NCBI GenBank assembly: GCA_947446925.1
Contig: CANFHU010000018.1
Location: 1-55,952, forward strand
Reading direction: 5' to 3'
DNA: 55,952 bases
DNA from: Flavobacteriia bacterium
GTDB lineage: Bacteria; Bacteroidota; Bacteroidia; Flavobacteriales_D; Crocinitomicaceae
The notes under the pieces were generated by a model. That model did no database searches, had not been told where the DNA came from, and saw nothing but the letters and a program-made list of their open reading frames with translations. How positions within the stretch are numbered: the first letter of the stretch is position 1; each line of letters begins with the position of its first letter. This document shows, piece after piece, positions 1 to 8,602 of this stretch. Made by a program: the position numbers and the translations under genes.

Positions 1-104
1 ACAACCATAAATTTAAACGTTTTATGCTTCGTGGTAAGGATAAAGTTGAAATCGAATGGGGATTATTAGCAATAGCACAAAATATTAGGAAAAAAGCAGC
101 ATAA
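1..104 (+). mobile_element. 3' end of an IS1182-type transposase gene (partial)
   Basis: The frame open from the left edge (first full codon at 3) ends at TAA 102-104. It reads as the last 33 residues of a DDE transposase, with the stretch KFKRFMLRGKDKVEIEWGLL and then AIAQNIRK. This Arg-Phe-x-Leu-Arg-Gly...Glu-Trp-Gly-Leu-Leu...Ala-x-Asn tail is characteristic of IS1182-group transposases of Bacteroidota. The rest of the gene lies outside the window, so whether the element is intact cannot be said. The 140 bases after the stop hold no gene. They end in a hairpin whose right arm (TTTTGAGACAGCCTC) could be the terminal inverted repeat of the element. Confidence 0.75.
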
Positions 105-194
105 AAGCGCTGTTTTAGACGTTAAAAGACTTTTTTACTCCGTGAGAATCTTCCGAAAATGGAAAATTGAATTTTTAAGGAAATCTATAGAAAA

Positions 195-233
195 TAAAAA
201 AGAGGCTACTCAAATTGGTTTTGAGACAGCCTC
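195..233 (-). terminator. Terminator of gldH, possibly also the IS right end
   Basis: On the minus strand the arms GAGGCT (228-233) and AGCCTC (202-207) pair, continued after a small internal loop by TCAAA/TTTGA, and are followed by TTTTTT. This is a good intrinsic terminator 14 bases after the gldH stop. The same arm could be the inverted repeat of the transposon whose transposase ends at 104; only the other end of the element would decide. Confidence 0.7.
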
Positions 234-246
234 ATTTTATTTTAAA

Positions 247-708
247 TCATTTTACTTCTTCAATTTCTAGTCCTAAATCAAGTACATTATACAACACCTT
301 TTTAGTGATCCCTTGTTCGAAAACAAAGTTGTATATTCCAGGTTTTGCAAGTTTTCGGTTACGAAATACCAAACGATTTTCTACAATAGATCCTGTTTTT
401 TTTCCTAACCAACGTCCTTTTTCATCTGTAATTTTGATTTCAAAAGGTTCTCTAGCATATGCTTTATCTGGTGATTTAGAATTTAAATATACCCAAACAT
501 TACTGTAGGCGTAACTGGTTGAATTTCTTAAAGTCAAGATAAAATTATACGCTTTTGATGTATCTTTTATTTCCACTTTAAATGAGGGACTATTTTTTCT
601 AGCCCATGTGTTATTTTTAAAAGAAAAAGACTGCTGAAAATAAGGTTGCTCTTGACATGCTGTCAACAATATTAAACTTACTAAAGCAATAACAATTCGA
701 TTACGCAT
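247..708 (-). CDS. gldH: GldH-like gliding motility lipoprotein
   Basis: Lipoprotein of about 153 residues. The start at 708 (MRNRIVIALVSLILLTAC) gives a normal signal with lipobox LTAC. The frame stays open upstream to 798, but that extension lies inside ricT and would bury the signal. The mature part has the GldH-type pattern of a beta-rich domain with NxxW...KAYNFILTLRNSTSYAYSNVWVYL. GldH is an outer-membrane-directed lipoprotein required for gliding and linked to the T9SS in Flavobacterium johnsoniae. The ATG overlaps the ricT stop (AATGCGTAA), so the two are translationally coupled. Family assignment rests on pattern recognition, not on a search. Confidence 0.85.
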   Translation of the reverse strand: MRNRIVIALVSLILLTACQEQPYFQQSFSFKNNTWARKNSPSFKVEIKDTSKAYNFILTLRNSTSYAYSNVWVYLNSKSPDKAYAREPFEIKITDEKGRWLGKKTGSIVENRLVFRNRKLAKPGIYNFVFEQGITKKVLYNVLDLGLEIEEVK

Positions 709-2026
709 TTGTTTCCGTTTTTGGACCTTGAGAAACTGTATCACCGTCTCTTCTTGGTGGTTTTCTACGTTTTTTCTTCTTAAAAGCAGGTTTTTCACCT
801 TGCGGAGTTGTTGAAGGTTGATTTCCTTGAACTACTGGTGTGCTTTTTTCCGTTTTCGCCTCTGCAGGTTTTGGTGTTTTAATTTGTGCCTGAGGTGCAT
901 TCGGGTTTGGTCGGTTTGGTTTTTTATTTTTCTTTTTATTGAAATTATTATCAAAACGATTTAAACTATCTTGACCAACCACATTATCGTAAGCAGGTTC
1001 TACCACCACTATTTCGACTTTGGCAAAATCTTTTAAAGAAGCAGGTTTTTCCTTACGTGCATTCATTTCCATAATTTCCTTCACTCTTTCTGGGGTAAGC
1101 GCAACAAATTCGCCTCCTTCTTGCGTAAAGAACATTAAACGTTTGAATACATCCGTTTTCACGTGAAAAGAAGTACCTTTTTCTGTATATAATTTTGTTT
1201 CAGCAGCCGGAAAAGCTTTTAAAGCATCTAAGTAACTATCTAATTCATAGTTAAGACAACATTTTAATTTGCCACATTGACCTGCTAATTTTTGTGGATT
1301 TAAAGATAATTGTTGGTAGCGTGCAGCAGAAGTAGATACCGATCTAAAATCTGTTAACCACGTAGAGCAACATAACTCACGGCCGCATGAACCGATACCA
1401 CCTAAACGCGATGCTTCTTGTCGCGAACCAATTTGGCGCATTTCGACACGAATCTTAAATTTTTCAGCCATGTCTTTGATTAACTGACGGAAATCTACAC
1501 GATCATCGGAGGTATAGTAAAATGTTGCTTTTGTTAAATCACCTTGGTATTCTACATCGGAAATTTTCATATCCAAATTTAGATTTACAGCTAACGTTCT
1601 AGATTGGTACATTACCTCTTTTTCTAGTTCTCTAGCCTGCATCCATTTTTGAATATCTTCCTGTGTCGCGATACGATATATCGCAGGAGTTTCTAAATTT
1701 TTTGGATTTGAAACTTTCTTTTTGACTTGTATTCTGGCTAATTCACCAACAATAGATACTACCCCAACATCGTGTCCAGGACTTGCTTCTACCACAACCA
1801 CATCCCCTACTTGTAAGGAGAAGTTTTTACCGTTACGATAAAATGCTTTTCTACTATTTTTGAATCTTACTTCAACTATATCGTAGGCTTTTTGACCAAC
1901 TGGTAATTGCATATTTGCCAACCAATCAAAAACCCCTAATTTATTGCATCCTCCAGAACTACAGGTCCCATTATTTTGACAGCCTCCAGGTGTTCCACCA
2001 CCCGTGCTACAATTGGAACATCCCAT
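701..2026 (-). CDS. ricT: PSP1/RicT family protein
   Basis: A 441-residue cytoplasmic protein. A cysteine-rich N-terminus (Cys3, 6, 16, 22, 27) precedes the PSP1 domain (about 50-260), which has the conserved GSCGRELCCSTWL and GQCGKLKCCLNYEL segments. The tail from about 355 is low-complexity and basic with Pro/Lys repeats. In Bacillus RicT forms an iron-sulfur RicAFT complex acting in RNA processing; the clustered cysteines here are compatible with metal or Fe-S binding, but RicA and RicF partners are not in the window. It is the first gene of a two-gene operon with gldH, a common pairing in Flavobacteriia. Confidence 0.9.
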   Translation of the reverse strand: MGCSNCSTGGGTPGGCQNNGTCSSGGCNKLGVFDWLANMQLPVGQKAYDIVEVRFKNSRKAFYRNGKNFSLQVGDVVVVEASPGHDVGVVSIVGELARIQVKKKVSNPKNLETPAIYRIATQEDIQKWMQARELEKEVMYQSRTLAVNLNLDMKISDVEYQGDLTKATFYYTSDDRVDFRQLIKDMAEKFKIRVEMRQIGSRQEASRLGGIGSCGRELCCSTWLTDFRSVSTSAARYQQLSLNPQKLAGQCGKLKCCLNYELDSYLDALKAFPAAETKLYTEKGTSFHVKTDVFKRLMFFTQEGGEFVALTPERVKEIMEMNARKEKPASLKDFAKVEIVVVEPAYDNVVGQDSLNRFDNNFNKKKNKKPNRPNPNAPQAQIKTPKPAEAKTEKSTPVVQGNQPSTTPQGEKPAFKKKKRRKPPRRDGDTVSQGPKTETNA

Positions 2027-2045
2027 ACTTTCTTTTTTTGAGATA

Positions 2046-2053
2046 CAAATATA
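2046..2053 (-). promoter_or_regulatory. -7 box of the ricT-gldH operon
   Basis: The minus strand reads TATATTTG, an exact match to the Bacteroidota -7 consensus TAnnTTTG, 19 bases before the ricT start codon. No clear -33 TTTG at the usual spacing was found. Confidence 0.6.
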
Positions 2054-2095
2054 CGATTTATTTAGAGAAATTGTTTCGCCAAAAAGGACTTTGCA

Positions 2096-3541
2096 CTATG
2101 CTGTTTTAGCCAATGGCTTTTCTAATTTCCAAGCCAGTCCCACAAAGGCAAGAATAAATAGGTTGTGTACAATGAATTTCAACCAAGCATTTTGGATATC
2201 CATCGCATAACACAAAAAGAAAAAGAGCAAACTCAAAATCATGTAGAAGAAGAACTTACGCAAGTTATAATGGATAGGATAATACTTTTGACCCAAATAA
2301 TACGAAGCAATCATTTGCGCAGCATAAACAATTAACGTCGCCCAAGCACATGCCCAATACCCATAATATGGAATAAAAATAACGTTCAATAAGATGGTTA
2401 ATGTTGCACCTCCTATTGCAATATAGGCGCCAAATTTAGTTTGTCCGGACAATTTGTACCAAATACTTTGATTGTAATAAATACCTAGAAAGACATTGGC
2501 TAACAACAATATAGGAACAACCCCAAGTCCTACCCAATAACTTTCATTTCGAATAAAATGTTTGAATATATCAATATTTAAAGTCACGACTAGAAAAACC
2601 AAACAAACCGTCGCTACAAAGTAATTCATCACTTTACTATATATTTTGTCCTTCTCTTGATTTTTCATTTGGGAGAAAAAGAAAGGTTCGGCTGCATATC
2701 TATAGGCTTGTAATAAAATGGAAACCAACATGGCCAATTTATACACCGCACTGTAAATACCAACTTGTGCTTTCGCATAATCCAGTGTTTTTCCCGATTC
2801 AAACAACAAACGTTTTAGTAAAGCTCTATCTAAAGTTTCATTAATTATACCTGCAAATCCACCAAACACTAATGGTAACGAATATACCACCATTTCTTTC
2901 GCTAATTCGGGATTAAACTTAAAGCGTAAATGGAGAAAATGTTTGTATAACAAAAGTGGTTTTACCAAGGAAGAAATAAGATTGGCAATTAAAATGTACA
3001 ACACGCCTTGTTCTGGACGAGACTTATCGAAAATGAGTAACATTAATACCAGATTCAAACCAATATTTACAAAAATGGACGCTAATTGAATTCCAACGAA
3101 TTTTTTCGCTTGTTCTTCTGCCCTTAATTTAGCAAGTGGTAAACTAGAAATTGCATCGATACAACCTACAGCAATTAAAAGAACCACATATTCATTATGA
3201 TCCGGATATAATAAGAAATTTGCAATGTTTTGATTGAAAAACAGACTCACCAAAAAGAAAAGAATATTGATTCCAATAACCGTCAAAAAACTATTTTGGA
3301 ACACCTCATTTTTATCTTCCTTTACCTGAATAAAACGGAAGAACGAAGTTTCCATTCCGAAAGTCAACAAAACCACCAAAAATGCGACGTAGGCATACAA
3401 TTCAGAAACTACCCCATAATCGGAAGGATTGGCAAATGCACTGGTGTACAATGGAACCAATAAATAATTTAGGAGTCGACCAACAATGCTGGACAACCCA
3501 TAAATGGCAGATTGGGAAAGTAATTTCTTAAGTGGATTCAA
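2096..3541 (-). CDS. Polysaccharide flippase (Wzx/MurJ-type, MOP superfamily)
   Basis: A 481-residue integral membrane protein with about 12-14 hydrophobic segments spread along the whole length. The N-terminus (LLSQSAIYGLSSIVGRLLNY) is typical of polysaccharide biosynthesis/export proteins that flip undecaprenyl-linked oligosaccharides across the inner membrane. The start is one base after the stop of the enoyl-CoA hydratase gene, so both are probably read from one transcript. No substrate can be inferred: no O-antigen or capsule genes are adjacent. Confidence 0.85.
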   Translation of the reverse strand: MNPLKKLLSQSAIYGLSSIVGRLLNYLLVPLYTSAFANPSDYGVVSELYAYVAFLVVLLTFGMETSFFRFIQVKEDKNEVFQNSFLTVIGINILFFLVSLFFNQNIANFLLYPDHNEYVVLLIAVGCIDAISSLPLAKLRAEEQAKKFVGIQLASIFVNIGLNLVLMLLIFDKSRPEQGVLYILIANLISSLVKPLLLYKHFLHLRFKFNPELAKEMVVYSLPLVFGGFAGIINETLDRALLKRLLFESGKTLDYAKAQVGIYSAVYKLAMLVSILLQAYRYAAEPFFFSQMKNQEKDKIYSKVMNYFVATVCLVFLVVTLNIDIFKHFIRNESYWVGLGVVPILLLANVFLGIYYNQSIWYKLSGQTKFGAYIAIGGATLTILLNVIFIPYYGYWACAWATLIVYAAQMIASYYLGQKYYPIHYNLRKFFFYMILSLLFFFLCYAMDIQNAWLKFIVHNLFILAFVGLAWKLEKPLAKTA

Positions 3542-3542
3542 A

Positions 3543-4322
3543 CTAAACTGTAAAGGTAGGTTTTCTTTTCTCTAAAAATGCAGTTGTTCCTTCTACGAAA
3601 TCTTTAGTTCCAAAACAATTACCAAATTCTTCAATTTCCGTTGCAAAACCATTGACATCTGTTTTAGTACTTGCATTTACCGCACGTATGGCACTTGCAA
3701 TCGCTAAAGGTGAATTGGCAGCGATTTTAGATGCGATTTTTTCAACCACAGAAATTAACTCCTCTTGTGTACATATGGAATTTACTAAGCCCCAAGACAA
3801 TGCATCAGCTGCTGAAATCATACCAGCAGTAAATATCATTTCATTCGCTTTCCCTTTGCCTACTAATTGTGCCAAACGTTGCGTACCACCATATCCTGGG
3901 ATCACCCCTAAACTCACTTCTGGCAAACCTAATTTAGCATTTTCCGAAGCAACACGAATATGGGATGCCATCGCCAATTCTAAACCACCACCTAAAGCAA
4001 AACCGTTAACCGCAGCGATAATTGGTTTACGACTATTTTCAATTAAATCAAACAATTTTTCTTGTCCTTCTTTCGCTAAATTTTTTCCTTCCTCTGGCGA
4101 AAAATCGGCAAACTCTTTAATATCTGCCCCCGCAACAAATGCTTTTTCTCCAGCACCAGTTAATGCAACAACGCGAATGTTAGTATCGTTATTCGCTGCA
4201 ATTATCGCATCGTGTAATTCTTGAATCGTTTGTTTATTTAACGCGTTTAATTGCGCTGGACGATTAATCGTAATCCACTGAATCGATTCTTTTTGGGTAA
4301 CTAGTAAATTCGTGTATTCCAT
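3543..4322 (-). CDS. Enoyl-CoA hydratase/isomerase family protein (crotonase)
   Basis: 259 residues, the usual crotonase length. The oxyanion-hole segments are clear: AFVAGADIKEF near residue 62 and NGFALGGGLELAMASH near 105. The catalytic glutamate lies in LGLPEVSLGVIPGYGGTQRL. It most likely hydrates short-chain trans-2-enoyl-CoA in fatty acid or branched amino acid oxidation. The neighbours (hemJ upstream, a flippase downstream) give no pathway. Confidence 0.92.
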   Translation of the reverse strand: MEYTNLLVTQKESIQWITINRPAQLNALNKQTIQELHDAIIAANNDTNIRVVALTGAGEKAFVAGADIKEFADFSPEEGKNLAKEGQEKLFDLIENSRKPIIAAVNGFALGGGLELAMASHIRVASENAKLGLPEVSLGVIPGYGGTQRLAQLVGKGKANEMIFTAGMISAADALSWGLVNSICTQEELISVVEKIASKIAANSPLAIASAIRAVNASTKTDVNGFATEIEEFGNCFGTKDFVEGTTAFLEKRKPTFTV

Positions 4323-4327
4323 ACTAT

Positions 4328-4870
4328 TTAGGATTTATTTTTTTGACGAAAATGTTTGTAAATTTTCACAGCAATCATGAGTAAAATTCCAACTAAAAAG
4401 AATCCAACGGTTCCTTTTACCCAATCCAGCGTTGTTTGCAATTCAACTAAAAACACAATTGCAACTAAAAACAACGTTGCTAATTCATTCCACAATCTGA
4501 GTTGTGTAGAGGTCCAGCGAATTTCATCCCGTTTAAGTTGATTCATAATACGGTGACAAATTAAATGATAGACAAGTAACAAGACTACAAACGTTAGTTT
4601 GATGTGCATCCAAGGCAAAGTGAGTAAATACGTATTTTTCAACAACATCCAAACACCAAATACGAACGTTAAAACCATTGCAGGAGTTGTAATTATAAAC
4701 CACAATTTTTTCTGCATAATTTTATATTGATCCCCTAGAATCTTTGCTTCTAATTCGGACTTTTCTTTGGTCTCCGTATGGTAAATAAATAAACGCACCA
4801 TGTAGAATAAACCAGCGAACCAGCTTACAACAAAAATGATATGCAGTGCTTTAATAGCGTTATAATCCAT
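4328..4870 (-). CDS. hemJ: HemJ-type protoporphyrinogen IX oxidase
   Basis: 180 residues with about four to five membrane segments and the CopD/HemJ family signature: KALHIIFVVSWFAGLFYMVR with His10 at the N-terminus and WMHIKL...YHLICH in the middle. HemJ oxidises protoporphyrinogen IX to protoporphyrin IX in the inner membrane for haem synthesis. Six bases separate it from the enoyl-CoA hydratase gene. Confidence 0.85.
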   Translation of the reverse strand: MDYNAIKALHIIFVVSWFAGLFYMVRLFIYHTETKEKSELEAKILGDQYKIMQKKLWFIITTPAMVLTFVFGVWMLLKNTYLLTLPWMHIKLTFVVLLLVYHLICHRIMNQLKRDEIRWTSTQLRLWNELATLFLVAIVFLVELQTTLDWVKGTVGFFLVGILLMIAVKIYKHFRQKNKS

Positions 4871-4874
4871 GATA

Positions 4875-4910
4875 GAGTGACGTATGAAGAGAGACGAGAG
4901 ACGGATAAAG
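4875..4910. repeat. Degenerate heptanucleotide repeat
   Basis: Purine-rich tandem units of seven bases (GAGAGAC, GAGAGAC, GGATAAA after GAGTGAC) sit between the hemJ start and the end of the next gene. They belong to the same 7-base repeat family as the copies at 7830, 16696, 20034, 27878 and 29034. Confidence 0.5.
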
Positions 4911-4919
4911 CATGTTATT

Positions 4920-5453
4920 CTATACTTTCATTCCTTTAACAATACGATCTCTTCTTCTTGTTTTTTGTAATTTTTTGATTGAAACAAGTAAACATGCATT
5001 AGCAGAACTTGATGTCGCATAATAAATTTCATTTCCATAGGATACTTCAGCCCCTTTATCATAATCCCATTTTGCAACAAAGTAATAACGCTCATTGGAT
5101 TGACCCTCACGAATACCGAATTTGATAATACGACCAGATCCTAACTCAAAACGCACATTAATATCGCCATTTGCCTCAAAACTTTCAAAAATACATTTGG
5201 TTAACGTCGGAATAATGATGCGATTTTCTTCTTTGCTCTTGGAAGTTACTAGTGTTCCATCATCTGTTTTTGCTTTACCTCCATTTGTTACCACACGCTC
5301 CAAAACAATTGCGGAAGAAGTGTAAAACTGAACTTTTTTCATTGCATCTGCAGTATTCAAATTATATTCTTTTTTAATTTCTGCGGTTAAAGGTTGACGA
5401 ATTGCGCAACTAATAGCGATAAAAAAAACAGGTAGATAAACTAAAAATTTCAT
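4920..5453 (-). CDS. Hypothetical lipoprotein
   Basis: 177 residues. An N-terminal hydrophobic segment ends in the lipobox-like IAISC (Cys16), so it is probably lipid-anchored. The rest is a mixed, probably beta-rich domain with a basic C-terminus (KTRRRDRIVKG). I do not recognise the family. It has its own -7 box and no operon partner. Confidence 0.7.
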   Translation of the reverse strand: MKFLVYLPVFFIAISCAIRQPLTAEIKKEYNLNTADAMKKVQFYTSSAIVLERVVTNGGKAKTDDGTLVTSKSKEENRIIIPTLTKCIFESFEANGDINVRFELGSGRIIKFGIREGQSNERYYFVAKWDYDKGAEVSYGNEIYYATSSSANACLLVSIKKLQKTRRRDRIVKGMKV

Positions 5454-5474
5454 AGGAATTATTTTGAGTTACTA

Positions 5475-5482
5475 CAAATGTA
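5475..5482 (-). promoter_or_regulatory. -7 box of the 4920-5453 gene
   Basis: The minus strand reads TACATTTG, an exact TAnnTTTG box 21 bases before the start codon. Confidence 0.55.
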
Positions 5483-5535
5483 TAAAATCTATGTAATCAA
5501 CGGGAAGTAATAAAAAAAAGAAAGCATGAATTATG

Positions 5536-5543
5536 TATTTTTG
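5536..5543 (+). promoter_or_regulatory. -7 box of the MBL hydrolase operon
   Basis: TATTTTTG lies 13 bases upstream of ATG 5557. It decides the start: the alternative ATG at 5533 would lie upstream of the transcription start. Confidence 0.6.
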
Positions 5544-5556
5544 TCAAAAAAAAAAG

Positions 5557-6204
5557 ATGGCGTTACATATAGAAAAATTTACGTTCAACCCATTTCAAGA
5601 AAATTCCTATGTGGTTTCTGCACCGGATAAATCAGCAGTTATTATCGATCCAGGATGTGCAACTTCTTCAGAAAAACAAGCACTTTCCGCTTATATTTCT
5701 AAAAACAACTTGGAAGTAAAAGCTTTGTTAAGTACACATTGTCACATCGATCATGTACTTGGAAATGCCTATGTATTAAGAACCTACCCGGTAGAGTATT
5801 ACATGCATAAATTAGATTTACCAGTATTAGCTGCTGCAGAACGTTCAGCACAAGTATATGGAATAGAAGGGTTTGAACCTTCCCCACAACCAAATCATTT
5901 TTTAGAAGACAAACAAATCCTAAAATTTGGCGCTATTGAATTAGAAGTGATTTTTGGTCCTGGACATGCACCAGGTCATGTGGCATTCTATTCCTCTGTA
6001 GACGCTATGGTAATCTCTGGTGATATTTTATTCCAAGGTAGTTTTGGTCGCGTAGACCTTCCTGGTGGAGATATTGAAGTATTAAAGAAAACGATTCATG
6101 AACGCTTTTTCACCTTACCAGAAGAAACCATTATTTATTGTGGGCATGGTCCAAATACAACCATTGGTAAAGAAAAAATCTCCAACTATATTTTACAGTT
6201 TTAA
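5557..6204 (+). CDS. MBL-fold metallohydrolase (glyoxalase II-like)
   Basis: 215 residues from the chosen start (MALHIEKFTFNPFQENSYVV, the normal N-terminus of this family). The metal-binding HxHxDH motif is seen as THCHIDHVLG, followed by GHAPGH, the aspartate in VISGDILF and the final histidine in YCGHGP. Such proteins bind two metal ions and hydrolyse thioesters such as S-lactoylglutathione, or related substrates; the true substrate is unknown. It heads an operon with the TPR lipoprotein 9 bases downstream. Confidence 0.92.
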   Translation: MALHIEKFTFNPFQENSYVVSAPDKSAVIIDPGCATSSEKQALSAYISKNNLEVKALLSTHCHIDHVLGNAYVLRTYPVEYYMHKLDLPVLAAAERSAQVYGIEGFEPSPQPNHFLEDKQILKFGAIELEVIFGPGHAPGHVAFYSSVDAMVISGDILFQGSFGRVDLPGGDIEVLKKTIHERFFTLPEETIIYCGHGPNTTIGKEKISNYILQF

Positions 6205-6213
6205 TTCCCAACT

Positions 6214-7221
6214 ATGTATAAATTCATTTTATTTAGCACACTAGTATTAAGTCATTTACTACTAATTAGTTGTGGAGGTAAATCAACAAACAAACAAACC
6301 CCAACTCCCAAAAAAGAAAACTTAGATAGTTTACTCCAATTAGATCCTAATAATGTGGATTTATTGGTTAAACGCGGAAATAAATACTTAGCTACCTATA
6401 AATTTTACGATGCATTAACCGATGGAGCAAAAGCATACCGTTTGGATTCGAACAACTTAGAAGCGCGTTTTTTGTATGCCAATGCATTGAATAATCGTGC
6501 TGAACGTTCACAGGTGGATATTGAAAATGCCAAACAACATTTCTTATACCTCATAAAACGTCAACCAGGGAATAAAAAAATCTATGTAAGTTTAGCTTCT
6601 TCGTATACCCAGCAAGGGGATTTTGAAAAATCCTTTCAATACATCAACGAAGCATTACGTATCGATAAAAAATACCGAGATGCATATATACTAAAAGGTA
6701 CGAATTATTTAAGTCTCGGAAACCGTAAATTAGCGAAATCCTCCTATGAAACTGCAATACAACAAGATACCAAGTTTTTTGAGGGATACTTATATTTAGG
6801 GTATTTGTATTCCGAAGATAACGATCCTTTAGCAGTTGAATATTTCCGTACCGCAGCAACCTTGCGACCAACCTCTACTGATGCATTGTATGGAGTTGCT
6901 TATAACTTACAAATTCAAGGGAAACTAGAAGAGGCATTAAAGGCATATCGTGAATTATTACAGGTAGATCAAAAATTCTATTTGGCATTATTTAATGAAG
7001 GATACATCAAACAATTCGAACAAAATCAAATAGATAGTGCTATTTACTTCTATACAAGCGCGATTGAACTACAACCTAAATTTGTGAAAGGTTGGCACAA
7101 TTTAGGATTGTGTTACGCATCGCTGGGAAGAAAACCGGAAGCTTTGAATGCTTTTGCAACTGCCTTAAAGCATAATCCTAAATTTGAAATTTCACGTATC
7201 GAAGCCAATAAATTAAAATGA
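6214..7221 (+). CDS. TPR-repeat lipoprotein
   Basis: 335 residues. The signal ends in lipobox LISC (LLLISCGGK), followed by a Thr/Lys/Pro linker and about seven tetratricopeptide repeats from residue 40 to the end (such as AKSSYETAIQQD and ALNAFATALKHNPKF). TPR lipoproteins are protein-interaction scaffolds, probably periplasm-facing. The partner is unknown. The last codons overlap the next gene by four bases (ATGA), indicating translational coupling. Confidence 0.88.
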   Translation: MYKFILFSTLVLSHLLLISCGGKSTNKQTPTPKKENLDSLLQLDPNNVDLLVKRGNKYLATYKFYDALTDGAKAYRLDSNNLEARFLYANALNNRAERSQVDIENAKQHFLYLIKRQPGNKKIYVSLASSYTQQGDFEKSFQYINEALRIDKKYRDAYILKGTNYLSLGNRKLAKSSYETAIQQDTKFFEGYLYLGYLYSEDNDPLAVEYFRTAATLRPTSTDALYGVAYNLQIQGKLEEALKAYRELLQVDQKFYLALFNEGYIKQFEQNQIDSAIYFYTSAIELQPKFVKGWHNLGLCYASLGRKPEALNAFATALKHNPKFEISRIEANKLK

Positions 7222-7799
7222 ACCCACAATCTAAAATAACACAACTTATTGGAGATCTTGCAATTCCCTTAGTCGGTTATTATTTCTGGGGATGGAACAT
7301 GTTATTCATCTTGTTTTTCTATATTTTGGATGTAGGAGTTTCTACCACATTTACTTTTGTGAAAACGAAATCTATTAACAAGTTTCAGCAAACCAACTAT
7401 TATCCTTGGAAACACATTTTACTGATATTGCTTGGCTATTTTCTAACATTTTATTTAGTCTATTTTTTAATCCTAAACATTAGTCCTAAAGTCAATATTT
7501 CGGATGAAATTCTTCGCTTTCTTCTGATGAAAGACATGGGATTACCACAAATGGTTCTATTGTTACCATTACTTATTGTTGGGGGTTATATGCAATACAA
7601 AATTTCGTTTTTAATACCTCGCGCTTTCGAAACCACCAAAATTGATTCCTTGTGGCACGAGCACGTAAAAGTGTTTTTATTGATTGTAGGTGTGATTGCA
7701 CTTTTATTGGGACTTTCAAACTGGGTAGTATTTCCTGAAGGTGTATATGTTTGGGGAATGGTGTTGGGAAGTTCGGGGTATCGGTACTATGTGAGATAA
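7218..7799 (+). CDS. Hypothetical membrane protein
   Basis: 193 residues with about five hydrophobic segments (near 15-40, 70-92, 112-130, 148-165, 172-187). The order resembles small DUF6498-like membrane proteins, but I cannot confirm the family. Coupled to the TPR lipoprotein by a four-base overlap and last gene of the MBL operon. Confidence 0.7.
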   Translation: MNPQSKITQLIGDLAIPLVGYYFWGWNMLFILFFYILDVGVSTTFTFVKTKSINKFQQTNYYPWKHILLILLGYFLTFYLVYFLILNISPKVNISDEILRFLLMKDMGLPQMVLLLPLLIVGGYMQYKISFLIPRAFETTKIDSLWHEHVKVFLLIVGVIALLLGLSNWVVFPEGVYVWGMVLGSSGYRYYVR

Positions 7800-7803
7800 G
7801 AGT

Positions 7804-7826
7804 GACGGTCCTTCGAGAACCTCAGG
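7804..7826. repeat. Interspersed element, copy 1 (CTTCGAGAACCTCAGG)
   Basis: GTGAC, three extra bases, then CCTTCGAGAACCTCAGG. The same sequence occurs in inverted orientation at 27899-27920. Both copies lie just outside stop codons, as expected of an intergenic mobile or REP-like repeat. Confidence 0.6.
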
Positions 7827-7829
7827 AAC

Positions 7830-7888
7830 CGAGTGATGAGTAATAGAAGATTATAGATTTACAGATTGCAGATTACAGATTACAGATT
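7830..7888. repeat. Heptanucleotide tandem repeat (ACAGATT units)
   Basis: GAGTGAT, GAGTAAT and then about four units of ACAGATT/GCAGATT in a row. The 7-base period is preserved although the unit changes. The stretch from 7800 to 7999 holds no gene, only these repeats and AT-rich DNA. Confidence 0.65.
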
Positions 7889-7999
7889 TTAACTTTTTAG
7901 TTATCTTATAAATAATTGTTTTACAAAATTATACAATTATAAAAGAGTGTATTTATACGCGATTTTCTCTTAAAAATTAATCATCGAATAATTATCATT

Positions 8000-8007
8000 T
8001 AATTTTG
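8000..8007 (+). promoter_or_regulatory. -7 box of the DUF6934-like gene
   Basis: TAATTTTG, exact TAnnTTTG, 24 bases before ATG 8032. It overlaps the earlier in-frame TTG at 8005 and thereby rules that start out. Confidence 0.6.
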
Positions 8008-8031
8008 TGTATTCAAAAAGATACATATTTG

Positions 8032-8565
8032 ATGATAAAAATAGATTTTGATGACACTTATGATTTATATGAATGTGGTGAGAATTTATCTTTCATTACA
8101 TTTTTTACAACACTTTATGACAATTCAAAATTGTTATTAAAAGTAATAATTGCTCCATTAAATAATCCTTTACTTCCGAATGTGTTCAATTTATCTTTTG
8201 GTCCAATGATGGAAAATGGAGATATAAATGATACTATCAAAATAAAACACAAAAACACCAACAAAGTATTTTCAACCATTATTTTTTATGCACTCACTTT
8301 TATAAAAAACAATGAAAGCATATCTATTGGAGTGGATGGTTCAAATGATGCTAGAGCATACTTATACCATCGTATGTTTATATCAAATAAAGATTATTTA
8401 AATGAATATTTTGATACAATAGGAGTTGATTGGTATGTTAGACTAATGCGTAATAATGAAATTGAATGTGACGCTACAGGTTATGCATTTTTCAAGCCTA
8501 AACCTGAACCATTTGACTATATAAGAAAATCAACAGATTTATACCGTTATTATATTTTTAAATAA
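8032..8565 (+). CDS. DUF6934-like protein
   Basis: 177 residues, soluble, no signal. The order of elements (NVFNLSFGP near residue 50, VFSTIIFYALTF, RAYLYHRMFISN, and a final conserved aromatic-rich segment with AFFKPKPEPFDYI) resembles a Bacteroidota family annotated as DUF6934, of unknown function. Low GC. It is followed 37 bases later by a 64-residue gene with its own promoter box; such pairs of a medium and a very small gene sometimes behave like toxin-antitoxin modules, but nothing in the sequence proves that here. Confidence 0.65.
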   Translation: MIKIDFDDTYDLYECGENLSFITFFTTLYDNSKLLLKVIIAPLNNPLLPNVFNLSFGPMMENGDINDTIKIKHKNTNKVFSTIIFYALTFIKNNESISIGVDGSNDARAYLYHRMFISNKDYLNEYFDTIGVDWYVRLMRNNEIECDATGYAFFKPKPEPFDYIRKSTDLYRYYIFK

Positions 8566-8590
8566 ATTTTAGTGTTTGAAAAAATTCCTT

Positions 8591-8598
8591 TATTTTTG
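8591..8598 (+). promoter_or_regulatory. -7 box directly before the 64-residue gene
   Basis: TATTTTTG ends four bases before ATG 8603, which would give an essentially leaderless transcript. Confidence 0.45.
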
Positions 8599-8602
8599 AT
8601 AT

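Noticed and set aside
3652-4224. 190-residue plus-strand frame
   Set aside because: Antisense of the enoyl-CoA hydratase gene, whose motifs are all intact.
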